From the NCBI GenBank assembly GCA_039105265.1, contig JAPFFF010000530.1, positions 1 through 20,511 on the forward strand: a stretch of DNA of 20,511 bases, read 5' to 3'. The notes beneath the pieces were generated by a model. It was not told where the DNA came from, ran no database searches, and saw nothing but the letters and a program-made list of their open reading frames with translations. The translations under genes were made by a program, and so were the position numbers. The DNA is from Tritrichomonas musculus (Eukaryota > Parabasalia > Tritrichomonadida > Tritrichomonadidae). Below are positions 8,162 to 17,054 of this stretch, piece after piece. Each line of letters begins with the position of its first letter. Positions within the stretch are counted from its first letter, which is position 1.

Positions 8162-8168
8162 TATTTTT
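8162..8168 (+). promoter_or_regulatory. TATTTTT motif before the HNH gene
   Basis: Begins 23 bases before the ATG at 8185 and 29 bases after the capsid stop. The distance supports the ATG at 8185 rather than the in-frame TTG nine bases earlier. Confidence 0.5.
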
Positions 8169-8184
8169 ATCGTAATTGAAACAA

Positions 8185-8724
8185 ATGAGTTGGGAGACAT
8201 TGAAGTTCGACAATGATTACGAAATCAATACTGACTATCCTTATCAGATCAGACGTAAGAATGATGGATACGTCATTACCGAGTGGATTCGAAATAAATA
8301 CGTCGCTGTCAGTTTAAACTGTATCATATGTAGTAAACATCGTTTAATAGCTTTCCAGTGGATCACGAATGATGATCCTGATTCGAAAACTCAAGTCGAT
8401 CACAAAAACAAAGACTATACAGACAATCATATATCGAATCTTCGTTGGGTGACACCTAGTCAGAATTCAATGAATTGTTCATCATATAATGGATTTGAAT
8501 GTGAGTATGTTGATGACTTACCAATTGATGTAGTACCGATCATATGGTATAATGGATTCGAATTCGATGGTTACTTCATGGATCAAGATGGAGATGTTTG
8601 GTATGATACTGGAGTGAATTTCCGTAAACTCCACATCGGTAAGAAAAACACGGTATGTATTCGTGATATATATCATAAACGTCATGATTTCGGTATTCGT
8701 GGACTTCGACGTGAATTCATCTAA
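8185..8724 (+). CDS. NUMOD4/HNH homing-type endonuclease
   Basis: Predicted DNA endonuclease of the HNH_3 group, which cuts DNA through a beta-beta-alpha-metal fold. In the 179-residue product a NUMOD4-like start (SWETLKFDNDYEINTDYPYQIRR) precedes the HNH segment: KHRLIAFQWI at 51-60 with His52, VDHKNKDYTDNHISNLRWVT at 71-90 with His73, then PSQNSMN. This spacing is typical of free-standing homing endonucleases found in phages, giant viruses and Polintons. The start at 8185 is chosen for its ACAAATG context; an in-frame TTG at 8176 is less likely. About 75 further residues after the HNH core are unrecognised, with a repeated NGFE word. It stands just after the capsid gene, a common resting place for such selfish genes, though a role in replication or repair cannot be ruled out. 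Confidence 0.88.
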   Translation: MSWETLKFDNDYEINTDYPYQIRRKNDGYVITEWIRNKYVAVSLNCIICSKHRLIAFQWITNDDPDSKTQVDHKNKDYTDNHISNLRWVTPSQNSMNCSSYNGFECEYVDDLPIDVVPIIWYNGFEFDGYFMDQDGDVWYDTGVNFRKLHIGKKNTVCIRDIYHKRHDFGIRGLRREFI

Positions 8725-8739
8725 ATCGATTCGTTTGTT

Positions 8740-8746
8740 TATTTTT
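8740..8746 (+). promoter_or_regulatory. TATTTTT motif before the 62-aa gene
   Basis: Begins 13 bases before the ATG at 8753, the shortest spacing of the set, and 16 bases after the HNH stop. Confidence 0.45.
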
Positions 8747-8752
8747 CATTAA

Positions 8753-8941
8753 ATGTCATCCAGAAACGTTCAAGTCATGTCTCATAAACAACGCACGACT
8801 CCGAATCCGCCAATAACGAAACCCGAATATCGTCATCCACCAACTCACAAGAAAGAGAATCTAGTAGCGGTTGATCAATCATCGAGATGTGTCAATGCTA
8901 AACAGTTGATACTCTATAAAGATGATGTTAACTCGTATTGA
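8753..8941 (+). CDS. Small hypothetical protein (62 aa)
   Basis: Unrecognised, polar and probably disordered: an N-terminal part rich in Ser, Arg, Gln and Pro (TPNPPITKPEYRHPPTHKK) followed by a short ordered end. It has a TATTTTT motif and a TCATTAAATG start context, and the next gene follows after 12 bases, so the two form a probable pair. The good upstream signal and the colinear arrangement favour a real gene in spite of its length. Confidence 0.5.
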   Translation: MSSRNVQVMSHKQRTTPNPPITKPEYRHPPTHKKENLVAVDQSSRCVNAKQLILYKDDVNSY

Positions 8942-8953
8942 TCAACGGATTCC

Positions 8954-9502
8954 ATGTATTTTAAAATCAATGAAATGATTAAGAAGCGAAATCTCAACAC
9001 TGGAGTCAATGCAAATGTTTCACTCGAACCGACATCAGCATCGCAATCCAATAACAATATCAATAACAACATCTTCATCAATAAACGTGATGATGGTAAA
9101 GAAGATATAGTCATCACTCGTGATATTACACTTAACGATGTACCGTCAACGGAGTTAGAGAAAGTTGATGTCCGATCACTCATTCTAGAAACGTACGCGA
9201 AGATACTACTCGATCAAGACAAAGCTCTGATCAGTAATCTCATCAGTAAACATACTATCATCGTTCCACAACAAGATCTAGCATCAATCATCAAATCAGT
9301 TACAGGTGGTGATGTTGAGATATACACTGATGACAATCCTGGATGTTGTGTCGCGAAAGTATCACCAATACAGAAGATCGATGCTATTAAGATCGTTACT
9401 GAGTCTGGTGAGATAGTCACTGACTTCAAACAAGTCTATAACAAAGAGTTCAACGATCTCGTCAATGTATATCACTTATGTCTGAAGTATGTAGTCGTAT
9501 GA
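8954..9502 (+). CDS. Hypothetical protein (182 aa)
   Basis: No family recognised. The first 55 residues are polar, with an Asn-rich run (SNNNINNNIFIN). The remainder looks folded: a helix around 75-95 (RSLILETYAKILLDQDKALISNL), strands near 110-140 (TGGDVEIYTDD, CCVAKVSPI) and a C-terminal helix ending in LCLKYVVV. It lies 12 bases behind the 62-residue gene and lacks its own TATTTTT motif, so it is probably the second gene of that unit. It ends 30 bases before the stop of the oppositely oriented fibre gene. A structural role beside the capsid and fibre genes is possible but only from position. Confidence 0.65.
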   Translation: MYFKINEMIKKRNLNTGVNANVSLEPTSASQSNNNINNNIFINKRDDGKEDIVITRDITLNDVPSTELEKVDVRSLILETYAKILLDQDKALISNLISKHTIIVPQQDLASIIKSVTGGDVEIYTDDNPGCCVAKVSPIQKIDAIKIVTESGEIVTDFKQVYNKEFNDLVNVYHLCLKYVVV

Positions 9503-9505
9503 GTT

Positions 9506-9531
9506 CAAAAATAACGATTCATCTATTTTTG
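9506..9531. terminator. Inverted CAAAAATA/TATTTTTG pair between convergent genes
   Basis: CAAAAATA (9506-9513) and TATTTTTG (9524-9531) are perfect inverse copies around a 10-base loop, placed between the stop at 9502 (plus) and the stop at 9535-9533 (minus). Each strand therefore reads TATTTTTG about 20 bases after its own gene ends. No start codon follows, so here the motif cannot be a promoter; a transcript 3'-end signal is the simplest reading. Confidence 0.55.
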
Positions 9532-9532
9532 G

Positions 9533-12500
9533 TTACGCCAATGAATGTATTACATTCTTCGTGTTATCTGCAGTTAAGATACCATTTGATGTAAAGAATG
9601 TCGAGTTAATCATTATGTAATTAGCTGTTGCATTGATCACGAAATTGCTACCACTTAATGGAAATTCAATATTGTTTAACCAGATCTTAGTTGGTTCACA
9701 TTGATATTCAAACTTAGGTGAATTATTAACGTTGAATGATATACTGATTTTGATTTCGTTTACACTGGTAACATTATCTCTGGTTTCGTTATAAGTCAAA
9801 TAGAGTGTTCCATCATATTCGTCAAGTTGTTTCTCGAATTGATAACGAATGATATTACTATTCGCTACACTGAATGTGTACTTGATTCGTGTTAATTTAT
9901 TCATCAACGCGTCTAACTTAGTTTTTAATGATTCGTTCTCTTGCTGTAGATTTGATATCTGACTGTTCATTGTTACGATTTTAGCGACATTATCACCTAC
10001 TAACTTGGCTAGATCTTGATGAGATTTAGCATATTTATTCAACTCACTCTTCAACGCATATCCATCGAGATCACTCATAGTAGCATAATTGGTCAAATCA
10101 ACAGGTTCAGGAATCTCACTTTTCAATGCTATTGTATCTTGTTTCAATATTCTTTCCGCTGATATTAATTTGGTATCGAAATAGTCTTCCCCGTTATCGA
10201 TATAAAAGCACAGACCATTACTATCACTTTTATAATAGATCAAGTTATAGGTTGTTCCATCAATTTCAACATCGACATTAACTCCATCATCAGTAATAAC
10301 ACCATCATAGTCAAACATATAATCAAACTCTTTTACAAAACCATCGTTATTTGATATTGTTCCAACAAGGCGAATTCCACTGATCAATTTGATTTTGACC
10401 TCCCATGATCCCGAACTATCTTGTACATTTTCGAAAGGTACATCGACAGCATCTTTATATATCAAATCATTTTTGTTTCGATACTTACTATCAGATTCAT
10501 TCTTAACTGTATCCAACGCTGTGTTAACTTCATCTACAGTCGGAAACTCATTCAGTGTAGTAGCCAATGACTTATCATTCTGTTCGAGTTGATCATGTAA
10601 TGAATCTATCTTCTTTTGTAATGCGTCTACATCACATGTATACGCTATATCATCAGTAGTGAACTCCAAGTGTCTGATCAATGTGTTCTCTTTAATCGTG
10701 ATACCAGTGACTTGAACGTGTTGTGGATTCGATATAGTGATCTGTGTTGAAGACTCATCCATTGTAGCTGATGGAAATGTATCAGTACCATTATATTCAG
10801 ATATGACACCATTAGTGATCGTTAATGAAACATACTGTTCATCATAATCAACATCATTGAACTCACTTATTGTTCTTACCATGAGTTTAACTCTAATCGA
10901 TCCATCAGTGATAATATCTTCCGCAACGAGTTGGATATTTTTGTCTATACCATCAATCTTACCAACAATATCAATTACATCGTCTCTCGATAACTGCATT
11001 GTCTGTGCTAGTGTCTTGATCATCGGTTTCATCGTATGTCTGAATCGTTTACACATATCCATCGTTGATGTCAACGTCATAGCAACTTTAGATGGATCAT
11101 CTAGTTCATCAGTGAATGTCATGTCTTCAACTGGTACGTACTCTTGATCACACCATTCGATTATCTTATTCAGTTTATCTGTATTCGATAACACCGTTCG
11201 CGATTTCATCATTCGACTAACTGGTACTGACACCATATCACCGAAGAATATATCAGCACCAATATCCGGTAACTCATCAACCAACTTACCAGCCATGTCT
11301 GTAACGACATCAGTACCAACATCACTAACCTTCGTAACAGTATTCACCAACTCACGACCGACTGTATTAGCAACACCTTTCGATGCGAACGACAACGCTT
11401 TACCAGCGACACCCAATCCAGTAGCACCTATAACACATCCAGCTACACCCAACGCGATACCAACATTAGCTTTCATATCGATCTTGTCAACCTCTTTCTG
11501 TAGATACTTGGTCTTCGATTGTTGATCAACCATTTCTGAACTAAGTGCATCGACTTTACTCTTCACCTCTTTGACGTCGTATGATACTATATCAACGTTG
11601 TTCGTCACTAGATTCAAATCCGATCTCATTGTTGTTATATTATCAGCCGTGATGATCTTCGATGATGTGATATTGAAATCAGTATACAGTGTTGTAGATG
11701 CGTTCGGATTCGGTGATACTTCATAGAACTGTTGTTTAATGATATACTCGAACGCGTTCGTTGATGGATCCCAGTTAACTTCATCAATTGGATCAGTATA
11801 GTCATGACGTAGATATAAGGTGATATCACGACCAGTGTCATTCTTCGATCTCATACTCCATACATAACCAACTCTATCGACTGTATCCAATGCACCTTTC
11901 AAATCAACGTAACCATTGTTGTTGGAACCACTGCGATGAACTTCATCACCATCAATCGTGAAAGACAATCGATTAACGAGTTCTTGTCCAGGTAGAACCA
12001 GATCGAGATATAACTGTTCGATATCACTGATCTTCAACTTCGATGCCGAGTAATTACCAATAGTACATGATACTGAAGCGAGATCATATCCATCCAACTT
12101 AACTGATGAATCAGCTGATGTGAAACCAATACTCAATGAATAATCAGATCCGTTAACGACAGAACCATCTTTGAACTTGATATACGGTTCGTATACACCA
12201 CCATCATCACGCATACATGTACGAAGTAACGAATATGCTAGACCTTTCGAGTTTGTTTCACGAATCGCTCTACTATTCAATGTATCTCGTTTAACAGCTA
12301 TGATACAACCAGTTGAACCATAGTTATCTGGTTTCGGATCACGTTTCTGACACTTACTGATGATCTTACTCTGGAATCGACCTTGAATATCATCACCGAT
12401 CCATTTATTACCATCCCACGTTAACGACCATGTATTACCGAAACAGTATTCACTGAACTTGAATGTCAGATTAGTTGGTATCTCATACGTTGATGGTATC

Positions 12501-15500
12501 TTATAAACCATCTTATAACACTCACACTCATACTCCAATATCTCGTCTCCGAATGTATCATCATACTTAACATGTTCGTCATAAGTGATCATTGACGGAC
12601 GATAGAAATAGTAGACATCAGATTCTTGTAATCTCAGCGCGTTCTTCGCATCGATGATATCGCATTTGATAACTGGTTTACGTGATACTAATGAGTCATC
12701 ATTCAGTAAGTTATGGATGGTCATGTCACCATTGAGATACCATGAGTATGGTTCTATGTTGAGGTCTTTATCGAACATGATCTCTGGATCATCACGTTCA
12801 CGAGTCGAGTATGTGTAGCAATCACGAGCTTTGTTATGAGTCAACTCCGGACATATGAATTTGCCGTTATCGAATGATATGATGAAATCGTTCAATACAT
12901 TCCCTTGCCAATCCAATATCAATAGATTTCGCATATGAATCTTGAATACATCAACCGTTGTAGTAAACCTACTCTTGAGTTCACTTGGTAATGATATCTT
13001 CATGATGATGACTGGATCTTGAACTGAATCAGTTGATGTTGGTTCGTATGTGGTGATATCACTATGTTTGACGTAGTATGTGGGATAACCATCGACGGTA
13101 TCGAATTCGCTATCTCCGCTAGTAGATGGTTGATTGGATTCAACCTCTTGAATCTTATACGATAACAACTCTAATGGACCCTTAATAGTATCACGAAATG
13201 TCTTACATATGTTGACGCATGAGTTCAATGATACAGCTTCGTTACTATCATCTGGAATCGATATATCAGATTCAGTACTCTTACACCAATCGATAAGGGG
13301 TTGTAGACTGAGTTTATTTGGTATGGATTCACCTTCTAATGAGTAAGTACTAGCTTTGCGAATCGATCGTGGTATATACAACACAGCATCTACTATCGGA
13401 ACCAATATACGTGAACCTCTACAGACTACATAACGATCAGTCAATGACGGATGATCTAGTAACCACTCCATATCCATGTTGATCTCTTCTAATCGGTTGT
13501 TGATGTTCGATATGAATCCACGTAATGTTGATCGATGTTGTTCATCATGATCTCTCATCCATTGAATATCATGATCAGTGAGTGTTAGTTGATTATCGGG
13601 ATTAGTGAGAGTGATTTGATTATCATTGATGGTTACTTGATTGATATGTCGTCGATCGATAACTCCAATAACATTGTTTTTGTAAACCACTTCTGTGTGA
13701 TCATCATTGTTAGTGGAACCAAGTTCGCTTCGCGAATCTCTGAATCTTAATCCATGGATCTCATTAGCGAGTCTATGACGTTGAAACCAATCCATCTGTT
13801 CGATATCGCCAAGTGTGATAGTGGTTCCAGGGATGACTACATCAGCATCATCCGTTGGAGTAAGTTCGTGATTGACTACTACCACATTGTATTCATTAGC
13901 GATGAGTTCACGAGTATCATCATTTACGTGAATACCATCTGAGTTAACGTTAACGGATGATCCATGATTGTTAACAGATATTCCATCACTGTCAACTGAT
14001 GTACGAGTCAGCATGGTTACATCGATGATCGCAACAGTTCTACCACTCGAATCTCTCACTTCAGTCCAATCAACACCGGTATCTACATCACTGTTTCTAA
14101 CGAATTGGAGTTCAGGATGTGTATTCTCGAATAGGATTCGATCAGTCAATAACATCTGTTCTATTTCTAACGCGGTTCGTCCATCATAAGACCATGTTGA
14201 GGTGGTATCTACACGACGTCTGCTATCGAATCTGATACGTTCTGGAGTCGTTATTGATTGTACATGATCACGTCTTCTGATATAAACCACTTCACCAGTA
14301 GTTACACTCGTTATGAGTATGAGATCATTACCGATCTGATCAACATGGACATCAGATGAGTTCAACGCTAACAACTCTTCATCAGTGAGATCCGATAACG
14401 ATTCCAGATTATGATCACCAAATCCAGATCCGGCGTTAGTGGTTGTATCATGAGTTAATCTAGTTGTTGGTGTTTCGACATCTAAATCATCTAGTTCCAT
14501 CTCATCAGTGTTTTCGACTGTGTGATCAACAATGGTGTTATCGCGATGTTCTCTCCATCTACGACGCAATTCACGAACTGAATCAGTAATAGTTTGTATC
14601 GATTGTTGAATAACTCTTACACCATCAATCATTTCCGGTACTCGATCTAATGTCAAACCACCAGCAATTAATGTCGTGGTTGTAGTACCGATCTGAGTTA
14701 ACGAGTTCATCGCGTTTAGTACCAAATCAGTAGCAGTTAACGATGATGTAGCTGCTGGAATCTCTGTCTGTGTTGGAATGAATCGTTTTAGTACTTGACC
14801 AGCAGCGCTAGTATCCATATCGAGGAGGAATTTACCACTAATCGGTTGTTTACCGCCGGGGTAATCATCATTCGGTCCACCCATTCCAGGGAATGTAAAG
14901 TCTTCAGTTCGATATGTGTTGATGTTCATGTTCTCACCTGTCATGGATAGAGTTGATAGATCTTTAACCATATTCACTGCACCTGAAAGTATTGTGATTA
15001 TGTCACTAGCAATCGCTAAACCTTTACGAATGGAATCAATGTACTCGTTATACGCAGCTTGTAATCGAAGTTGTTCTTGGATACCATTGATGATAGCACG
15101 TAACACTGAGTAGTCATATGCGAGTACGTCAACGGTACCACCAACTACGTTCAGATCTCTACGCATAGTCATGATGTTATCAGCCCATATGATCTTCGAT
15201 GAGTAGATGTTATTATCAGTGGTGATGGTAGTACATTCACGTGGATCTGGTTTGACTTCATAGAACTGTTGAGTGATCATGATATCGAATGGATTGTACG
15301 TTTCATCAGCGGTATCTGGTTTCTGTTCGAAATACTCTTTCTCGATATAGATGTGAATGTCGTTATTGGTATTCTCTTCTGGAATAGACTTGTTCGAGTG
15401 TTTGACTTCGCGGATGTATGTGAATGACTCTATAACAGGGTTGTTGTCACGAGTATTCAGATAATGAAGGTTGATTGGAGTAGTTATGTTCAGATCCCAC

Positions 15501-16000
15501 TTCAATGGAGTTACAAAACCGTTGATATTGATATCAGCTAGTACGTACAACATGTTCTTACTGGATACGTCGTTAGATACTTTAACACCGAATTGTTGAA
15601 CATCGATGTTGTCGTAATGTGGTGATTCACCGAGTTTAACGTTATCATCAGATACATTGATGACGGTTCCATCAGCGTACATTACTCTCCAGTTTGTAAC
15701 GTATTTGGATAGTATAGTAGCATAGTTGTCTGAGTCTTTGACGGTATCTACGAAACAGCGGATCCATTTAGCGATGTAATCATTGTGACGAACTACTATC
15801 GCTGGACTTCCATTGTTGTTTCTAACGGTCGACTGTTTATTGAATGATAGGTTCACGACGTTGTTTCCGGTCCATGAATGACCATCCCATATCAATGACC
15901 ATGTATGACCAAACAGATAGTCTTTGAATTCGAATTCTAACTGTAATGGAATTTCATAGTTCGGATACGAAGTTCGCTTATAAGCGAATCGATATTCCAT
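9533..16000 (-). CDS. Giant fibre-like virion protein (2155 aa)
   Basis: Probably a surface fibre or tail-fibre-like attachment protein. Two related module sets can be read. The WSLxWDG module starts at residue 34 and again at 1191; the QQFYEVxPxP module, followed by SSKIIxADNIxTMRxDLN, starts at 244 and at 1423; the WC...MC/ICKxFRxTxK module starts at 905 and at 1616. Between the second and third modules the first half has a roughly 470-residue extra part with repeated polar beta-like units (SDGISVNN, SDGIHVND), whereas the second half has an Ala/Gly-rich helical segment. The C-terminal part (about 1969-1992) reads TNYATMSDLDGYALKSELNK, as in phage tail fibres, then a coiled coil at about 1998-2035 and a 120-residue beta head. 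No signal peptide. No TATTTTT motif lies close to its start; the short gene upstream overlaps it by 64 bases and may share a transcript. Confidence 0.8.
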   Translation of the reverse strand: MEYRFAYKRTSYPNYEIPLQLEFEFKDYLFGHTWSLIWDGHSWTGNNVVNLSFNKQSTVRNNNGSPAIVVRHNDYIAKWIRCFVDTVKDSDNYATILSKYVTNWRVMYADGTVINVSDDNVKLGESPHYDNIDVQQFGVKVSNDVSSKNMLYVLADININGFVTPLKWDLNITTPINLHYLNTRDNNPVIESFTYIREVKHSNKSIPEENTNNDIHIYIEKEYFEQKPDTADETYNPFDIMITQQFYEVKPDPRECTTITTDNNIYSSKIIWADNIMTMRRDLNVVGGTVDVLAYDYSVLRAIINGIQEQLRLQAAYNEYIDSIRKGLAIASDIITILSGAVNMVKDLSTLSMTGENMNINTYRTEDFTFPGMGGPNDDYPGGKQPISGKFLLDMDTSAAGQVLKRFIPTQTEIPAATSSLTATDLVLNAMNSLTQIGTTTTTLIAGGLTLDRVPEMIDGVRVIQQSIQTITDSVRELRRRWREHRDNTIVDHTVENTDEMELDDLDVETPTTRLTHDTTTNAGSGFGDHNLESLSDLTDEELLALNSSDVHVDQIGNDLILITSVTTGEVVYIRRRDHVQSITTPERIRFDSRRRVDTTSTWSYDGRTALEIEQMLLTDRILFENTHPELQFVRNSDVDTGVDWTEVRDSSGRTVAIIDVTMLTRTSVDSDGISVNNHGSSVNVNSDGIHVNDDTRELIANEYNVVVVNHELTPTDDADVVIPGTTITLGDIEQMDWFQRHRLANEIHGLRFRDSRSELGSTNNDDHTEVVYKNNVIGVIDRRHINQVTINDNQITLTNPDNQLTLTDHDIQWMRDHDEQHRSTLRGFISNINNRLEEINMDMEWLLDHPSLTDRYVVCRGSRILVPIVDAVLYIPRSIRKASTYSLEGESIPNKLSLQPLIDWCKSTESDISIPDDSNEAVSLNSCVNICKTFRDTIKGPLELLSYKIQEVESNQPSTSGDSEFDTVDGYPTYYVKHSDITTYEPTSTDSVQDPVIIMKISLPSELKSRFTTTVDVFKIHMRNLLILDWQGNVLNDFIISFDNGKFICPELTHNKARDCYTYSTRERDDPEIMFDKDLNIEPYSWYLNGDMTIHNLLNDDSLVSRKPVIKCDIIDAKNALRLQESDVYYFYRPSMITYDEHVKYDDTFGDEILEYECECYKMVYKIPSTYEIPTNLTFKFSEYCFGNTWSLTWDGNKWIGDDIQGRFQSKIISKCQKRDPKPDNYGSTGCIIAVKRDTLNSRAIRETNSKGLAYSLLRTCMRDDGGVYEPYIKFKDGSVVNGSDYSLSIGFTSADSSVKLDGYDLASVSCTIGNYSASKLKISDIEQLYLDLVLPGQELVNRLSFTIDGDEVHRSGSNNNGYVDLKGALDTVDRVGYVWSMRSKNDTGRDITLYLRHDYTDPIDEVNWDPSTNAFEYIIKQQFYEVSPNPNASTTLYTDFNITSSKIITADNITTMRSDLNLVTNNVDIVSYDVKEVKSKVDALSSEMVDQQSKTKYLQKEVDKIDMKANVGIALGVAGCVIGATGLGVAGKALSFASKGVANTVGRELVNTVTKVSDVGTDVVTDMAGKLVDELPDIGADIFFGDMVSVPVSRMMKSRTVLSNTDKLNKIIEWCDQEYVPVEDMTFTDELDDPSKVAMTLTSTMDMCKRFRHTMKPMIKTLAQTMQLSRDDVIDIVGKIDGIDKNIQLVAEDIITDGSIRVKLMVRTISEFNDVDYDEQYVSLTITNGVISEYNGTDTFPSATMDESSTQITISNPQHVQVTGITIKENTLIRHLEFTTDDIAYTCDVDALQKKIDSLHDQLEQNDKSLATTLNEFPTVDEVNTALDTVKNESDSKYRNKNDLIYKDAVDVPFENVQDSSGSWEVKIKLISGIRLVGTISNNDGFVKEFDYMFDYDGVITDDGVNVDVEIDGTTYNLIYYKSDSNGLCFYIDNGEDYFDTKLISAERILKQDTIALKSEIPEPVDLTNYATMSDLDGYALKSELNKYAKSHQDLAKLVGDNVAKIVTMNSQISNLQQENESLKTKLDALMNKLTRIKYTFSVANSNIIRYQFEKQLDEYDGTLYLTYNETRDNVTSVNEIKISISFNVNNSPKFEYQCEPTKIWLNNIEFPLSGSNFVINATANYIMINSTFFTSNGILTADNTKNVIHSLA

Positions 16001-16272
16001 ATCATCTCATAGTACTTACTTGATTGAGTAATCAATGACGGTTTATATAGATACAGTTGATCGGATTCACGGAGTTCGAATAGTGAGTTATCATTAATCT
16101 CTGATTTGGTGTTTTTAATCAGCTCATCGATTTCGTTCTTGGTGTAGACACAATTGATACGAACATCATCAACTTTACTGTCTTTGGTGATCTTCAATTC
16201 ATCGTCTCTGACTTTGATTTTGTAACCGCGATCTTTCAATGCCATTGCACGCACAGCTAATGGGGTAATCAT
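15937..16272 (-). CDS. Small hypothetical protein upstream of the fibre gene (111 aa)
   Basis: Unrecognised small protein, basic in its first 40 residues (ALKDRGYKIKVRDDELK) and more acidic afterwards, with a probable helix at about 48-62 (YTKNEIDELIKNTKSEIND). An in-frame ATG four codons upstream (16284) would make it 115 residues; I prefer the start at 16272 because it has the AAATG context of its neighbours and mirrors the divergent start at 16288. It overlaps the start of the fibre gene by 64 bases in another frame. It is the only frame between the shared divergent promoter and the fibre gene, so both are probably carried on one transcript. It could be a fibre-linked protein; nothing more can be said. 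Confidence 0.5.
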   Translation of the reverse strand: MITPLAVRAMALKDRGYKIKVRDDELKITKDSKVDDVRINCVYTKNEIDELIKNTKSEINDNSLFELRESDQLYLYKPSLITQSSKYYEMIWNIDSLISELRIRTMKFHYS

Positions 16273-16290
16273 TTTATTTAACATAAAATG
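16270..16290. promoter_or_regulatory. Shared divergent start region, near-palindromic
   Basis: CATTTTAT (16270-16277) and ATAAAATG (16283-16290) are perfect inverse copies around TTAAC, and their outer ends are the start codons of the minus-strand (16272) and plus-strand (16288) genes. Only 15 bases separate the two start codons, so both promoters must overlap or lie within the opposite gene. T-runs on each strand lie about 16 bases before the other start, at the spacing seen elsewhere. Confidence 0.6.
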
Positions 16291-17049
16291 CTGTTATCGT
16301 TACAAAGTACCGGACCGGACTACAGTCATTTACAAGCAAACATTAACATACCATGGAATTGTGAGTACATTGAATATCATGTCGCTTCGATAAACACGAG
16401 AGATCTATTGATAACGACAGAAGATGATGTAATCGAATTCGAATATAAAGATGATTGGGGTTACACTCAAAAACATAAATTGGAGTGTCTAGATCTGTTC
16501 AACGTTAGTAAGAAAGATGCGAATAGTATACTCAAATGGAATGGTGCTGAAAGATATATCGATGTCGGAGTTAACGCTGATGGTGATGGAAGTAGAGGTC
16601 GAACACTGATTACTCCGTTAATGAATGAATTCAAATTCACACGAATTGATCATCGCGCTGGATTAGTCACTGGACTATACAACATGAAACTCAATAAGGT
16701 ATATCCAGCTAATGAATTGATTATAGCTGAGAGACCGATTAGAGACTATGCGAATAAACTATATCTGGTATCGAAACAGGGTCAAGCTATTCAATCTAAT
16801 ATCGGTGACATAGAATACACACCATCAGTCATAGCAAGTATCGATCATATCATCGACACAGATACACCAATCATCCAGAACTTCGAAACCTATGGTAAAC
16901 CAATCAAAAATATCGTTAACATAGATTCATTCAAACAAATCGATCTACAACTAGTCGACTTCCAGTATCAACCAGTAGTGTTAGCCAGTCCGATGTTCGT
17001 TACCATTAAAGTTAAACCATGTGATAATCCAAAAATGAAATTACATTAA
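16288..17049 (+). CDS. mCP: Penton-like minor capsid protein, single jelly-roll type (probable)
   Basis: Probably forms the pentamers at the capsid vertices. The 253-residue product has the length of Polinton penton proteins and is almost all beta. The start runs ANINIPWNCEYIEYHVASI and leads into alternating strands and turns. A glycine-rich loop (GVNADGDGSRG) lies near residues 93-103. The last 90 residues, from NKLYLVSKQ at about 157, have the usual penton ending: a strand, a loop, then IVNIDSFKQIDLQLVDFQYQPV and a closing strand MFVTIKVKP. The call rests on pattern and length, not on a catalytic motif. It is divergent from the fibre unit, with which a penton would be expected to interact physically. 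The gene ends five bases from the stop of the convergent bZIP-like gene. Confidence 0.6.
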   Translation: MLLSLQSTGPDYSHLQANINIPWNCEYIEYHVASINTRDLLITTEDDVIEFEYKDDWGYTQKHKLECLDLFNVSKKDANSILKWNGAERYIDVGVNADGDGSRGRTLITPLMNEFKFTRIDHRAGLVTGLYNMKLNKVYPANELIIAERPIRDYANKLYLVSKQGQAIQSNIGDIEYTPSVIASIDHIIDTDTPIIQNFETYGKPIKNIVNIDSFKQIDLQLVDFQYQPVVLASPMFVTIKVKPCDNPKMKLH

Positions 17050-17054
17050 TGGAT

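Noticed and set aside
7784-8179. A 131-codon plus-strand frame over the end of the capsid gene
   Set aside because: It runs inside the capsid coding sequence in another frame and has no start signal.
8176-8184. A TTG start for the HNH gene
   Set aside because: The ATG at 8185 has the ACAAATG context shared with the other genes, and non-ATG starts are not needed here.
10930-10945. A TATTTTT motif on the plus strand inside the fibre gene as a promoter
   Set aside because: It lies within minus-strand coding sequence with no plausible plus-strand gene after it; it shows that the word can occur by chance.
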